This document shows positions 34,459 to 44,679 of a DNA stretch of 64,000 nt, piece by piece. The stretch lies in NCBI RefSeq assembly GCF_041890415.1, contig NZ_CP169056.1, forward strand, positions 1,364,001 through 1,428,000, given 5' to 3'. The first letter of the stretch is position 1. The number at the start of each line of letters is the position of its first letter. Below the pieces are notes generated by a model. That model was given only the letters and a program-made list of their open reading frames with translations. It was not told where the DNA came from and did not search any database. Position numbers and translations under genes: made by a program. The stretch is from Pseudoxanthomonas koreensis_A. Lineage in GTDB: Bacteria > Pseudomonadota > Gammaproteobacteria > Xanthomonadales > Xanthomonadaceae.

Positions 34459-35652
34459 TCAGAACAGCTCCACCGTGCCCACGCCCATGGTCTGCTGGGT
34501 CACCGGCTTGTGCGGCGGGACTTCCCATTCGCCGCGCAGCTCGTTCAGGCGCCCGCCCAGCCGCTGCAGGGCGCGGATCATTTCCTCGTCGCATGCGCCA
34601 TTGCTGCGGTGGAGCAGTTCCTGCAAGGCCAGCGCCTCGCGGTTGATCGCATCCAGCCGGTCCAGGTGCACGTGGGCGCCGCCCAGGGCCTGGGTGGCGA
34701 TGTCCTCGAACTGCAGCGCCCGCACCGCCTCGGCAACCGAGCCGTCGATCGCGCGGCCGCACTCGGAAATCTCACGCATGCCTTCGCCCAGCGAGCTGTT
34801 GATCGCGGCCACGTTCTGCAGCATCTGCGCAGCCTCGGAGCGCGCATCACGGGAGCGGTCCAGGTCACGCGAGGCCATGTGCGAGACCGTGTCGCGGACC
34901 TTGGCGATGGCGTCCTTGGAGCTGTGCGCCAGCTTGCGGATCTGCTCGTTGAAGGTGGTCGAGCGCTCGGACAGGTTGCGCACCTCGTCGGCCACCACCG
35001 CGAAGCCGCGGCCGGCCTCGCCGGCGCGGGCCGCCTCGATGGCCGCATTCAGCGCCAGCAGGTTGGTCTGGTCGGCAATCGACTTGACGTCCTCCAGCAA
35101 GGCGAAGATGCCGTCCAGGTGCTGGGCCATCTGGTCGATGTGCTGCACCGTGGTGGTGCTCTGGCCCGATACCTGCTCCAGCGCCTCCACCAGCTGTTCC
35201 ATGCGCGAGCTGGCGTGCTGGGCAAAGCGGGCCACGTCCACGCCGCCGGCGCCGTCCTGGTCGGCGATGATCCGTGCCATCGCACCGCTCTGCTGGCGCG
35301 ATTTGCGGTTCATCTCCTCGAAGCTGCCGCCCAGGCCAGCCACCGCCTGCCGGATCAGGTCGCGGGCCCGTTCCACTTCATTGCGCGAGCCCTCGATCTC
35401 CCGGCTCACGAAGGTGCGCAGCTCGCCAAGCAGGAGTTCCTGCTCGCGCACCACCCGCAACTGCTCGGGCGAACGCGATGGCGACGTCGGGCCGCGCAAC
35501 AGGAGCCAGGCGGCAAAGCCGAACCAGCTCAAGGTCAAGGTGGTCAGGATCGCCCAGCGCATCGGTGCCGGCCAATCGAAGCCCACGGCGATGGGGGTGA
35601 GAAGGGTCAGCACCAGTGGTGCGGCCATGCGGATTAGCAAACGGGAGTCCAT
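34459..35652 (-). CDS. methyl-accepting chemotaxis protein without a periplasmic sensor domain
   Basis: From the ATG at 35652 the product is 397 residues. Two closely spaced membrane helices occupy residues about 8-53 (LVLTLLTPIAVGF and ILTTLTLSWFGFAAWLLL), leaving no room for a periplasmic ligand domain. The cytoplasmic part has the receptor hairpin tip DQTNLLALNAAIEAARAGE and GFAVVADEVRNLSERS. Sensing must be through the membrane or the cytoplasm, as in energy or pH receptors. The C-terminus does not end in a CheR-tether pentapeptide. A strong sigma-28 promoter precedes it. Confidence 0.92.
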   Translation of the reverse strand: MDSRLLIRMAAPLVLTLLTPIAVGFDWPAPMRWAILTTLTLSWFGFAAWLLLRGPTSPSRSPEQLRVVREQELLLGELRTFVSREIEGSRNEVERARDLIRQAVAGLGGSFEEMNRKSRQQSGAMARIIADQDGAGGVDVARFAQHASSRMEQLVEALEQVSGQSTTTVQHIDQMAQHLDGIFALLEDVKSIADQTNLLALNAAIEAARAGEAGRGFAVVADEVRNLSERSTTFNEQIRKLAHSSKDAIAKVRDTVSHMASRDLDRSRDARSEAAQMLQNVAAINSSLGEGMREISECGRAIDGSVAEAVRALQFEDIATQALGGAHVHLDRLDAINREALALQELLHRSNGACDEEMIRALQRLGGRLNELRGEWEVPPHKPVTQQTMGVGTVELF

Positions 35653-35680
35653 GGGTGATCTCGGCGGAGCCTCGTTCGCA

Positions 35681-35707
35681 GTATCGGCCGCATGGCGGGG
35701 GCCTTTA
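35681..35707 (-). promoter_or_regulatory. sigma-28 promoter of the chemoreceptor gene
   Basis: The minus strand reads TAAAGGCC-N11-GCCGATAC, with full TAAAG and GCCGATA elements and exact spacing, 28 bp before the ATG. It places the receptor in the late flagellar class. Confidence 0.85.
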
Positions 35708-35792
35708 ATGCGCGCCAGCCCTTCTGCCGGGCTCGCACACGGCAAAAAACGGCAAACGTGATCGTGCCGGGCCTGCGCCCGCGGCCGCAGGC

Positions 35793-36404
35793 TCAGCCCA
35801 GGTGCCGCTCCACCGCGTCGAGCAGCGCCCGTCGCGCCAGCAGGAACTGCCACTGGCTGCCGCCCAGTTGCCTCCACAGCATGGCCGAGCGCACCGCGGC
35901 CAACAGCAGGGCGCGGATTTCCGAGACCACGCCGGGCTGGCCCAGGTAGTGCGGGTTGCCCTGGACCATGATCCGCGGCCGCAGGTGGCTGATGGTGTCC
36001 GCGTACAGGGTGCCAAGCGCTGCAAGCACGTCCGGATGGGTGCTGCCGCGGGACTCGGCCTGCGGCGCGATCGTGGCGATGCCGGCCGCCACGGCGGACT
36101 GGGCTTCGGGCTCGCGCGCGAAGCGCCGTTCCAGTTGCACCGCCGCCAGCGCCAGGCGTGGCAGCAGCGGGTCGTCGCCGCGGCTGGACAGGTGGTTGCC
36201 CAGCAGCCGCAGGCCCGGCGCCAGCGCATCGGCGCCGCCATAGACCTGGGCGACGGAGTCGGCGTCGATGCGGAACACGCTTTCCAGCACCGGCCGCGCG
36301 GTTGCGGTCTCGCTTTGTCCGGTTTCGGCGATGCGGCGCACCTGCTGCAATGCCTGGGCAAGGCCCGCCAGGGCCAGCGTGCGGTCGTCGTGAGGGGAGC
36401 TCAT
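35793..36404 (-). CDS. hflD: HflD homolog (high-frequency lysogenization protein)
   Basis: A 203-residue helical protein with the family's N-terminal ALAGLAQALQQVRRIAETGQ and central GLRLLGNHLSS, LGTLYADTISHLRPRIMVQGNPHYL segments. In E. coli HflD is a peripheral membrane protein that affects the phage lambda CII activator; the general cellular role is unclear. It follows mnmA by 48 bp on the same strand, as in E. coli, which supports the name. Confidence 0.88.
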   Translation of the reverse strand: MSSPHDDRTLALAGLAQALQQVRRIAETGQSETATARPVLESVFRIDADSVAQVYGGADALAPGLRLLGNHLSSRGDDPLLPRLALAAVQLERRFAREPEAQSAVAAGIATIAPQAESRGSTHPDVLAALGTLYADTISHLRPRIMVQGNPHYLGQPGVVSEIRALLLAAVRSAMLWRQLGGSQWQFLLARRALLDAVERHLG

Positions 36405-36452
36405 GCGGGCATTCTACCCGCCGCACCGCTGCACGAGCCGGCCCCGGTGGCC

Positions 36453-37586
36453 CTACCGTGCAGGCGTCGGGCCCTGGCGCGGCTGCGGGGCATCGGTGGC
36501 GGCGATCACCGCGCCGCCCAGGCAGGCCGGGCCGTCGTACAGCACCAGCGACTGTCCCGGCGTGGCCGCCCGCTGCGGGCGGGTGAAGCGCACCTGCAGG
36601 CTGCCATCGTCGTTCACCTGCACCCGGCAGGGCTCCTCGTGCTGGCGATAACGCACCTGCGCGGCGCAATCGAAGCCGGCAGCCGGTGCGCCGCCGTCGA
36701 TCCAGTGCGCGGCCTCGGTGTGCACGGTATGCGAGAGCAGCCATGGGCTGTCGCGGTCCTGGTCCACGTACAGCACGTTGCCGGGCACGTCCTTGCCGAC
36801 CACATACCACGGTGCCGCGGCGCGCCCGCGCACGCCGCCGATGGCCAGGCCCTCGCGCTGGCCCAGGGTGAAATAGAACACGCCCGGATGCTCGCCGACC
36901 TTTACCCCGTGCGGGTCGCGGATATCGCCGGGCTGCGCCGGCAGGTACTGGCCCAGGAAACTGCGGAAGTCGCGCTCGCCGATGAAGCAGATCCCGGTGG
37001 AATCCTTCTTGGCGTGGGTCGGCAGGCCGGCGTCCCGCGCCAGGCGGCGGACCTGCGCCTTGGGCAGGTGCCCGATCGGGAATGTTGTTGCGGCCAGTTG
37101 CGCCTGCCCGAGCTGGTGCAGGAAATAGCTCTGGTCCTTGTCGCGGTCCGCGCCGCGCAGCAGCCGCCAGCGGCCGCCGTCGCGCTGCACCTGCGCGTAG
37201 TGGCCGGTGGCGATCCGTTCGGCGCCCAGCTCGCGCGCCGCATCCAGGAAGTGCTTGAACTTGACTTCGCGGTTGCACAGCACGTCCGGGTTCGGCGTGC
37301 GCCCGGCGGCGTATTCGGCCAGGAAGTGCTCGAACACCCCGGCCCAGTATTCCTTGGAGAAATCGCGGAAGTGGAACGGGATGCCGAGCCGGCCACACAC
37401 GGCCACGGCGTCGCGGCGGTCATCCTCGGCGCGACACTGGCCGCTGCCGTCATCGTCCCAGTTCTGCATGAACAGGCCAGCCAGCGGCTCGCCCGACTGC
37501 GCCAGCAACCAGGCGGCAACCGAGGAGTCGACCCCGCCGGAGACGCCCACCACCGTGCGCGGCACGGTGCCCACGGCCGTGTTCAT
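36453..37586 (-). CDS. mnmA: tRNA-specific 2-thiouridylase MnmA
   Basis: The ATG at 37586 overlaps the nudJ stop (ATGA) and gives 377 residues. The PP-loop VVGVSGGVDSSVAAWLL is at about 12-28, the first catalytic Cys is in DVLCNREVKF, and the second is in KDSTGICFIGERDF. The C-terminal barrel includes PWYVVGKD. The enzyme activates U34 of tRNA-Lys, -Glu and -Gln by adenylation and adds sulfur from a persulfide relay. Upstream continuation of the frame is a shadow of nudJ. Confidence 0.95.
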   Translation of the reverse strand: MNTAVGTVPRTVVGVSGGVDSSVAAWLLAQSGEPLAGLFMQNWDDDGSGQCRAEDDRRDAVAVCGRLGIPFHFRDFSKEYWAGVFEHFLAEYAAGRTPNPDVLCNREVKFKHFLDAARELGAERIATGHYAQVQRDGGRWRLLRGADRDKDQSYFLHQLGQAQLAATTFPIGHLPKAQVRRLARDAGLPTHAKKDSTGICFIGERDFRSFLGQYLPAQPGDIRDPHGVKVGEHPGVFYFTLGQREGLAIGGVRGRAAAPWYVVGKDVPGNVLYVDQDRDSPWLLSHTVHTEAAHWIDGGAPAAGFDCAAQVRYRQHEEPCRVQVNDDGSLQVRFTRPQRAATPGQSLVLYDGPACLGGAVIAATDAPQPRQGPTPAR

Positions 37587-38038
37587 TCCACCTGGCCCAG
37601 CAACTCGAGGGGGCAGCGGCGCCCGGCCTGCCAGTCGGCCACCGTGCGCCACACCAGCGGGCTGCGATGGCGCGCGGCCTGCGCCTGGAGCGCGTCGGGG
37701 GTCAGCCACAGCGCGCGTTCGATGCCGGCGTCCAGCGGCCGCTCCGGGTCGTGGTGCAGGGCTTCGCCGGCAAAGGCGAAGCGCAGGTAGTGGCGGCCTC
37801 CCGGCGCGGTCCACTGGTACATGCCGACGAGGGCGTGCAGGCGGATGTGCCAGCCGGTTTCCTCCAGGGTCTCGCGTACCGCCGCCTGGGCCAGGCTTTC
37901 GCCGGGTTCCAGGTGTCCGGCGGGCTGGTTCAGGACCAGGCGGCCGTCGATCCGTTCTTCCACCAGCAACAGTTGCCCGTCGCGTGCGACCAGGCTGGCG
38001 ACAGTCACGTGCGGATGCCAGGTGCGGGATGCGTTCAT
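37583..38038 (-). CDS. nudJ: Nudix hydrolase NudJ
   Basis: Starting at 38038 the product is 151 residues. The Nudix box is complete: GHLEPGESLAQAAVRETLEETGW (split here: GHLEPGESL, then RETLEETGW), at about residues 41-63. NudJ hydrolyses nucleoside tri- and diphosphates and thiamine pyrophosphate intermediates. Position directly before mnmA and hflD, with a 4-base overlap, matches E. coli gene order and is the main reason for the name. The longer frame upstream is antisense to clpS and is ignored. Confidence 0.87.
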   Translation of the reverse strand: MNASRTWHPHVTVASLVARDGQLLLVEERIDGRLVLNQPAGHLEPGESLAQAAVRETLEETGWHIRLHALVGMYQWTAPGGRHYLRFAFAGEALHHDPERPLDAGIERALWLTPDALQAQAARHRSPLVWRTVADWQAGRRCPLELLGQVE

Positions 38039-38236
38039 CGCCGCAGGCCGCCAGGCACCGGCGTGGATGCGGGGTCGCCCGGCACCATCCTCGTGCCCGG
38101 CAACGCATCGGCGCAGGTGCGCGGCCGGGGTTGCATCTGGAGGGGGAGGGTGTTGCGAAGCATCGATCCTGATCGTGGCGGCGGCGGCGCATTGTCCGGC
38201 AGCCGGCGCTGCGGCGTCCATCCGCGCGGCGGTCCG

Positions 38237-38242
38237 TATAAT
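38237..38242 (+). promoter_or_regulatory. -10 element of clpS, close to the start codon
   Basis: A perfect TATAAT ends six bases before the clpS ATG (38249-38251), so transcription would begin at or near the A of the start codon. No good -35 match was found at 17 bases. Confidence 0.5.
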
Positions 38243-38248
38243 CGCCCG

Positions 38249-38575
38249 ATGCCCCGCACCACACGCCCCGAGCACGAACACGAACACGGCATCCTGGTCG
38301 ATCCGGGCCGGCCGGCCGTCGCCCCGCCGCCGATGTACCAGGTGGTCCTGCTCAACGACGACTACACGCCCATGGACTTCGTGGTCGCCGTGCTCCAGCA
38401 GTTCTTCAACCTGGACCTGGAGCGGGCCACCCAGATCATGGTCCACGTGCACACCCGCGGGCGGGGCGTGTGCGGCGTCTTCACGCGGGAAGTGGCTGAA
38501 TCCAAGGTGGCCCAGGTCAACGAGTTCTCGCGGATGAACCAGCACCCGCTGCTGTGTACGATGGAAAAAGCCTGA
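38249..38575 (+). CDS. clpS: ATP-dependent Clp protease adaptor ClpS
   Basis: A 108-residue adaptor with a His/Glu-rich flexible N-terminal extension and the conserved core VLLNDDYTPMDFVVAVLQQFF, HVHTRGRGVCGVFTREVAE and HPLLCTME. ClpS recognises destabilising N-terminal residues (Leu, Phe, Tyr, Trp) and hands substrates to ClpA. The frame is open upstream but antisense to nudJ; the start at 38249 fits homologs, whose N-terminal extension has this length. Lying 134 bp before clpA and near aat, it forms the N-degron gene group. Confidence 0.93.
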   Translation: MPRTTRPEHEHEHGILVDPGRPAVAPPPMYQVVLLNDDYTPMDFVVAVLQQFFNLDLERATQIMVHVHTRGRGVCGVFTREVAESKVAQVNEFSRMNQHPLLCTMEKA

Positions 38576-38709
38576 CCCGGCAGCCCTTGCAGGCGCCAGA
38601 GCGCCCCCCGGTCCGGCACCGCCGGACGGGTTGCTGAACGCAACGGACGCGGGGACTGTGGAATTCGGACCGGCAGGCCGCATATTGTTGGCAAACCCCC
38701 GGAGTTGCC

Positions 38710-40995
<2,286 letters not shown>

Positions 40996-41052
40996 TTGCC
41001 ATCACCCGTCGCGTCGCCGGACGTTGTTGGCCGGCGCGGCGCCACACACAGG

Positions 41053-41076
41053 AAAGGCGGCCGGTGGCCGCCTTTT
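41053..41076 (+). terminator. bidirectional terminator between clpA and infA
   Basis: AAAGGCGGCC-GGT-GGCCGCCTTTT forms a 10-bp stem with a T-run on the plus strand for clpA. The complementary A-tract gives a weaker T-run on the minus strand, so it may also end infA. Confidence 0.85.
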
Positions 41077-41099
41077 CCCGATCGATCACCGACCCGCGC

Positions 41100-41318
41100 T
41101 TACTTCATGCGGTAGGTGATGCGTCCCTTGGTCAGGTCGTAGGGCGTCATCTCCACCTTCACCTTGTCGCCGGTGAGGATGCGGATGTAGTGCTTGCGCA
41201 TGCGGCCGGAGATGTGGGCGATGATTTCATGCCCGTTCTCCAGGCGAACCCGGAAGGTGGTGTTGGGCAGGGTCTCGGCGACCGTGCCCTCGAACTCGAT
41301 GGAATCGTCTTTCGACAT
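41100..41318 (-). CDS. infA: translation initiation factor IF-1
   Basis: The start is set at 41318 (MSKDDSIEFEGTV), giving the standard 72 residues; longer frames upstream would add 23 residues not seen in the family. The OB-fold motifs NTTFRVRLENGHEIIAHISGRMRKHYIRI and TPYDLTKGRITYR are plain across residues 18-70. IF-1 binds the 30S A-site. It is convergent with clpA and follows aat, as in many gammaproteobacteria. Confidence 0.97.
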   Translation of the reverse strand: MSKDDSIEFEGTVAETLPNTTFRVRLENGHEIIAHISGRMRKHYIRILTGDKVKVEMTPYDLTKGRITYRMK

Positions 41319-41392
41319 GCGGCTGCAATATGCACTTATGAAGGCATGAAAGGCCGGAATTCTACGCGAGTCCGCGCCCCAACGCAAAAGCG

Positions 41393-42142
41393 CTAACGGT
41401 CGGCGGCCCGGGCCAGCTCCGCTGCGGGCAGTTGGCCGAACCGGGCGGTCCAGTTCCGCGGCCGATCCTCTTCGTCCACCAGGCCGGCCACGGCATCGAG
41501 GAAGCGGGCGCGTGGCCAGCGCTCACCGCCCAGCGCAAGCAGGTGCGGGTTCTCCACCTGCGCATCCAGCAGCGGCCATCCCCATGCGTGCAAACGCAAG
41601 GCCAGGGCCGCCAGGGCCACCTTGGAGCCGCCGGAGTAGGCGCTGAACATGCTCTCGCCGAAGAACATCCTGCCAACCGCCACGCCGTACAGGCCACCGG
41701 CCAGCCGGCCCTGCCGGTCCCATACTTCGATGGAGTGGGCGTGGCCCAACTGGTGCAGGCGCAGGTAGGCCGCCCGCATCGACGCGGTGATCCAAGTTCC
41801 GGACTGGCCCGGGCGAGGGCTGTCGGCGCAGGCACCGATCACCGCCGCGAAATCGGTATCGGCCCGGACCTGCCAGTCGCAGCGGCGCAGGCTGCGGCGG
41901 AACCGCGAGGACAGGCGCACTGCATCGGTGCGGAATACCAGCCGCGGGTCCGGACTCCACCACAGGATCGGCTGGCCGTCCGAGTACCAGGGGAAGATCC
42001 CGCCGCGGTAGGCATTGAGCAGGCGCCGGGGAGACAGGTCCCCGCCCACCGCCAGCAATCCATCCGGCTCGCGCAGCGCCAGCGCCGCGGGCGGGAAGGG
42101 CGCATCGGGATCGTCCGCCAGCGGGAACGGGACGTGGCTCAT
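41393..42142 (-). CDS. aat: leucyl/phenylalanyl-tRNA--protein transferase
   Basis: A 249-residue enzyme starting at the ATG at 42142, which overlaps the upstream gene's stop by ATGA. Family motifs are FPPAALALREPDGLLAVGGDL, LLNAYRGGIFPWYSD, WWSPDPRLV, GRMFFGESMFS and SKVALAALA. It adds Leu or Phe to proteins with N-terminal Arg or Lys, marking them for ClpS/ClpAP. The 74 bp to infA hold no tRNA, unlike E. coli, where serW lies there. Confidence 0.96.
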   Translation of the reverse strand: MSHVPFPLADDPDAPFPPAALALREPDGLLAVGGDLSPRRLLNAYRGGIFPWYSDGQPILWWSPDPRLVFRTDAVRLSSRFRRSLRRCDWQVRADTDFAAVIGACADSPRPGQSGTWITASMRAAYLRLHQLGHAHSIEVWDRQGRLAGGLYGVAVGRMFFGESMFSAYSGGSKVALAALALRLHAWGWPLLDAQVENPHLLALGGERWPRARFLDAVAGLVDEEDRPRNWTARFGQLPAAELARAADR

Positions 42143-43269
42143 GCCGGCGTCCGGAACGGGCCGTGTGCGGCCAGGGTCTGGGCGTAGCGGCGCACCGCCT
42201 GCGCCTCCTGTCCGCACCATTCGCGCAAGGCCTCGGCAAATCCCGGGTGGGCGATGAGATGGCGGCTGCGCACGAACGTCGGCAGGAATCCGCGGGCCAG
42301 CTTGTGTTCGCCCTGGGCGCCGGGCTCGAACCGGGCAAGCCCGTGCTCCAGGCAGTACTCGATGCCCTGGTAGTAGCAGGTCTCGAAGTGCAGCCCCGGC
42401 AAGCGCGCATCGCTGCCCCAGTAGCGGCCGTACAGGGTGTCCCCGCCGACCAGGCAGAGTGCTCCGGCGATGGGTTCATCATCCATGGTGGCGAAGACTA
42501 TCAATAGGTTGCGAGGCATTTCTCGCGCAATATATTGGATGAAGTCCAGGGTCAGTGCGGGCGCATTGCCGTAGTCGTCGAAGGTCTGCAGGTAGAAGCG
42601 GTGGATCGCCTCCAGTTCCGCCGGCGAGGCCTCGTCACCGTGCAGCCGGCGGAAGCTCACCCCCGCCCGCAGCACCTTGGCCCGCTCCTGGCGGATGTTC
42701 TTGCGGTGCTTGTGGTCCATCGCCGCCAGGAACGCATCGAAGTCGTTCCAGCCGTCGCGGTTGTGCCAGTGGTATTGCACATCCAGGCGCGGCAGCCACT
42801 CCTGGCCGAACAGCGCATCCTCGGCCGGCGTGTGGAAGTTGACGTGTGCCGATGACAGGCGCCGGGCGGCGACCTGCCCGGCAACCGCCGCCAGCAGGGC
42901 GCGCCGGGCGTCGTCATCGCGCGCCAGCAGCCGCGGGCCGGTCACCGGCGAGTACGGCACCGCCAGCAGCCACTTCGGGTAGTAGTCCAGCCCCTGCCGT
43001 GCATAGGCATTGGCCCAGGCATGGTCGAACACGAACTCGCCATGCGAGTTGCCCTTGAGGTAGCCCGGCGCAGCGGCCACCAGCCGTGCACCATCCCACA
43101 GGGTGAGGTGGCGCGGGATCCAGCCCCAGTCCGGGCGCAGGCAGCCGCAATGCTCCAGGCCGTGCAGGAACGCGTGCTGCAGGAACGGATTGCGGCCGTC
43201 GTGCAGGGCGTCCCATGCGGCCGGCTCGACATCGGCCAGCGCATCCAGGCAACGGACCTGCAGCGTCAT
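42139..43269 (-). CDS. DUF482 / FemAB-like N-acetyltransferase-fold protein
   Basis: A 376-residue protein from the ATG at 43269. It shows the DUF482 (peptidogalycan-type, GNAT fold) pattern: NPFLQHAFLHGLE near the N-terminus, YLKGNSHGEFVFDHAWA, SSAHVNFHTPAED, MDHKHRKNIRQERAKV, and a C-terminal GALCLVGGDTLYGRYWG followed by HFETCYYQGIEYCLEHGL. Family members are widespread in proteobacteria, and the reaction is not established; acyl or aminoacyl transfer is inferred from the fold. It is followed by aat with a 4-base overlap, and trxB lies upstream on the same strand. Confidence 0.85.
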   Translation of the reverse strand: MTLQVRCLDALADVEPAAWDALHDGRNPFLQHAFLHGLEHCGCLRPDWGWIPRHLTLWDGARLVAAAPGYLKGNSHGEFVFDHAWANAYARQGLDYYPKWLLAVPYSPVTGPRLLARDDDARRALLAAVAGQVAARRLSSAHVNFHTPAEDALFGQEWLPRLDVQYHWHNRDGWNDFDAFLAAMDHKHRKNIRQERAKVLRAGVSFRRLHGDEASPAELEAIHRFYLQTFDDYGNAPALTLDFIQYIAREMPRNLLIVFATMDDEPIAGALCLVGGDTLYGRYWGSDARLPGLHFETCYYQGIEYCLEHGLARFEPGAQGEHKLARGFLPTFVRSRHLIAHPGFAEALREWCGQEAQAVRRYAQTLAAHGPFRTPA

Positions 43270-43333
43270 GCCGGCGCCGGCACCACTGCGGCTGGCCGCC
43301 GCCGCGTTGCTGGCGGGCGGCGGCGGGCCATCG

Positions 43334-44290
43334 TCATTCGCCCTTGCTGTCCAGCCAGCGCTCGGCGTCCAGGGCGGCCATGCAGCCGAAGCCGGCCGAG
43401 GTGATCGCCTGGCGGTAGTGCTGGTCGGTGACGTCGCCGGCAGCGAACACGCCGTCCACCGAGGTGGCCGTGGCATTGCCGCCCAGGCCGGAGCGGATCG
43501 TCAGGTAACCGTTGTCCATCGCCAGCTGGCCCTCGAACAACGCGGTGTTGGGGTGGTGGCCGATGGCCACGAAGAAGCCGTGCGCGGCGATGTCGCGGGT
43601 GCCGCCATCCAGCATCGACTTCACCCGCACGCCGGTGACGCCGGCATCGTCGCCCAGCACTTCGTCCACGGTGTGGTGCCAGACCGGCTCGATCTTGCCG
43701 GCCTCGACCTTGGCGAACAGCTTGTCCTGCATGATCTTTTCCGCGCGCAGGGTTTCGCGGCGGTGGACCAGGTACACCTTGCGGGCGATGTTGGACAGGT
43801 ACAGCGCTTCTTCCACCGCGGTGTTGCCGCCACCGACCACGACCACGTCCTGGTCCTTGTAGAAGAATCCGTCGCAGGTGGCGCAGGCAGACACGCCGCG
43901 CCCCTTGAACTTCTCCTCCGACGCGATGCCCAGGTACTTGGCGGTGGCGCCGGTGGAGATGATCAGTGCATCGCAGGTGTAGGTGGCGCTGTCGCCGACC
44001 AGGCGGAACGGACGCTGCGACAGGTCGGCGGTGTGGATGTGGTCGAACACCACCTGGGTGTCGAAGCGCTCGGCATGGGCCTGCATGCGGGCCATCAGGT
44101 CCGGGCCCATCAGCCCATGGGCATCACCTGGCCAGTTGTCGACCTCGGTGGTGGTCATCAACTGGCCGCCCATCTGCATGCCGGTGACCACCACCGGCTT
44201 GAGGTTGGCGCGGGCGGCGTAGACGGCGGCGGTCCAGCCGGCGGGGCCGGAACCGAGGATGAGCAGGCGCGAGTGCTGGGTGGTGGTCAT
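43334..44290 (-). CDS. trxB: thioredoxin reductase
   Basis: From the ATG at 44290 the product is 318 residues, the usual TrxB length. FAD-binding LLILGSGPAGWTAAVYAARA is near the N-terminus, the redox site is CATCDGFFY (about 140), the NADPH-binding loop is VVVVGGGNTAVEEALYL, and the FAD-closing motif is GVFAAGDVTD. It uses NADPH to reduce thioredoxin. The reading frame extends 57 codons upstream without coding character. It is divergent from ftsK across a 389-bp gap. Confidence 0.95.
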   Translation of the reverse strand: MTTTQHSRLLILGSGPAGWTAAVYAARANLKPVVVTGMQMGGQLMTTTEVDNWPGDAHGLMGPDLMARMQAHAERFDTQVVFDHIHTADLSQRPFRLVGDSATYTCDALIISTGATAKYLGIASEEKFKGRGVSACATCDGFFYKDQDVVVVGGGNTAVEEALYLSNIARKVYLVHRRETLRAEKIMQDKLFAKVEAGKIEPVWHHTVDEVLGDDAGVTGVRVKSMLDGGTRDIAAHGFFVAIGHHPNTALFEGQLAMDNGYLTIRSGLGGNATATSVDGVFAAGDVTDQHYRQAITSAGFGCMAALDAERWLDSKGE

Positions 44291-44679
44291 GTATAGTCGG
44301 TCGAAGAGGGAAGGGACGCGAAGTCGAGTCATAGAGTGGCTGCCGCACCGGGGCGAATCAAGGCGAACGACAGGACTCACTGGCGTGCGCAGTGGACCGG
44401 CCGGCGCATCGCGCGCCAGACAGCGGGCATACGCACGGGGATCCGCGCGCGGCGTGGCCACCTCGCTGCGGCCGCGGCACCGGGGCTACGCCCTCCGGGC
44501 CAGCGCAGGCAGCGCGTCACATGCCTCAGGACCTGACCCTCGGGACCGCATCGGCGACCGGACGACGCCCGGCACCCAAGTTGGCGCCTCGTCACGCAAC
44601 TAGGCAATGCCCGATAGAAGCGTTTAATATCAATGCCTAACGCAGTATTCCTGCGAATATTTCAAGATCCCGGAACCAC
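44291..44679. other. trxB-ftsK divergent intergenic region (389 bp)
   Basis: Mostly GC-rich with no credible gene. The only AT-rich stretch is 44618-44665, next to ftsK, with a TAATAT at 44625-44630 that could be a -10 element for ftsK; I find no matching -35. Confidence 0.5.

Noticed and set aside
41319..41392. A tRNA gene between aat and infA, as in E. coli
   Set aside because: The 74 bases do not fold into a cloverleaf and contain no TTCRA-type T-loop.
44377..44607. A 76-residue minus-strand frame in the trxB-ftsK gap
   Set aside because: Arg/Pro-rich composition without helices, no ribosome site and no family character.
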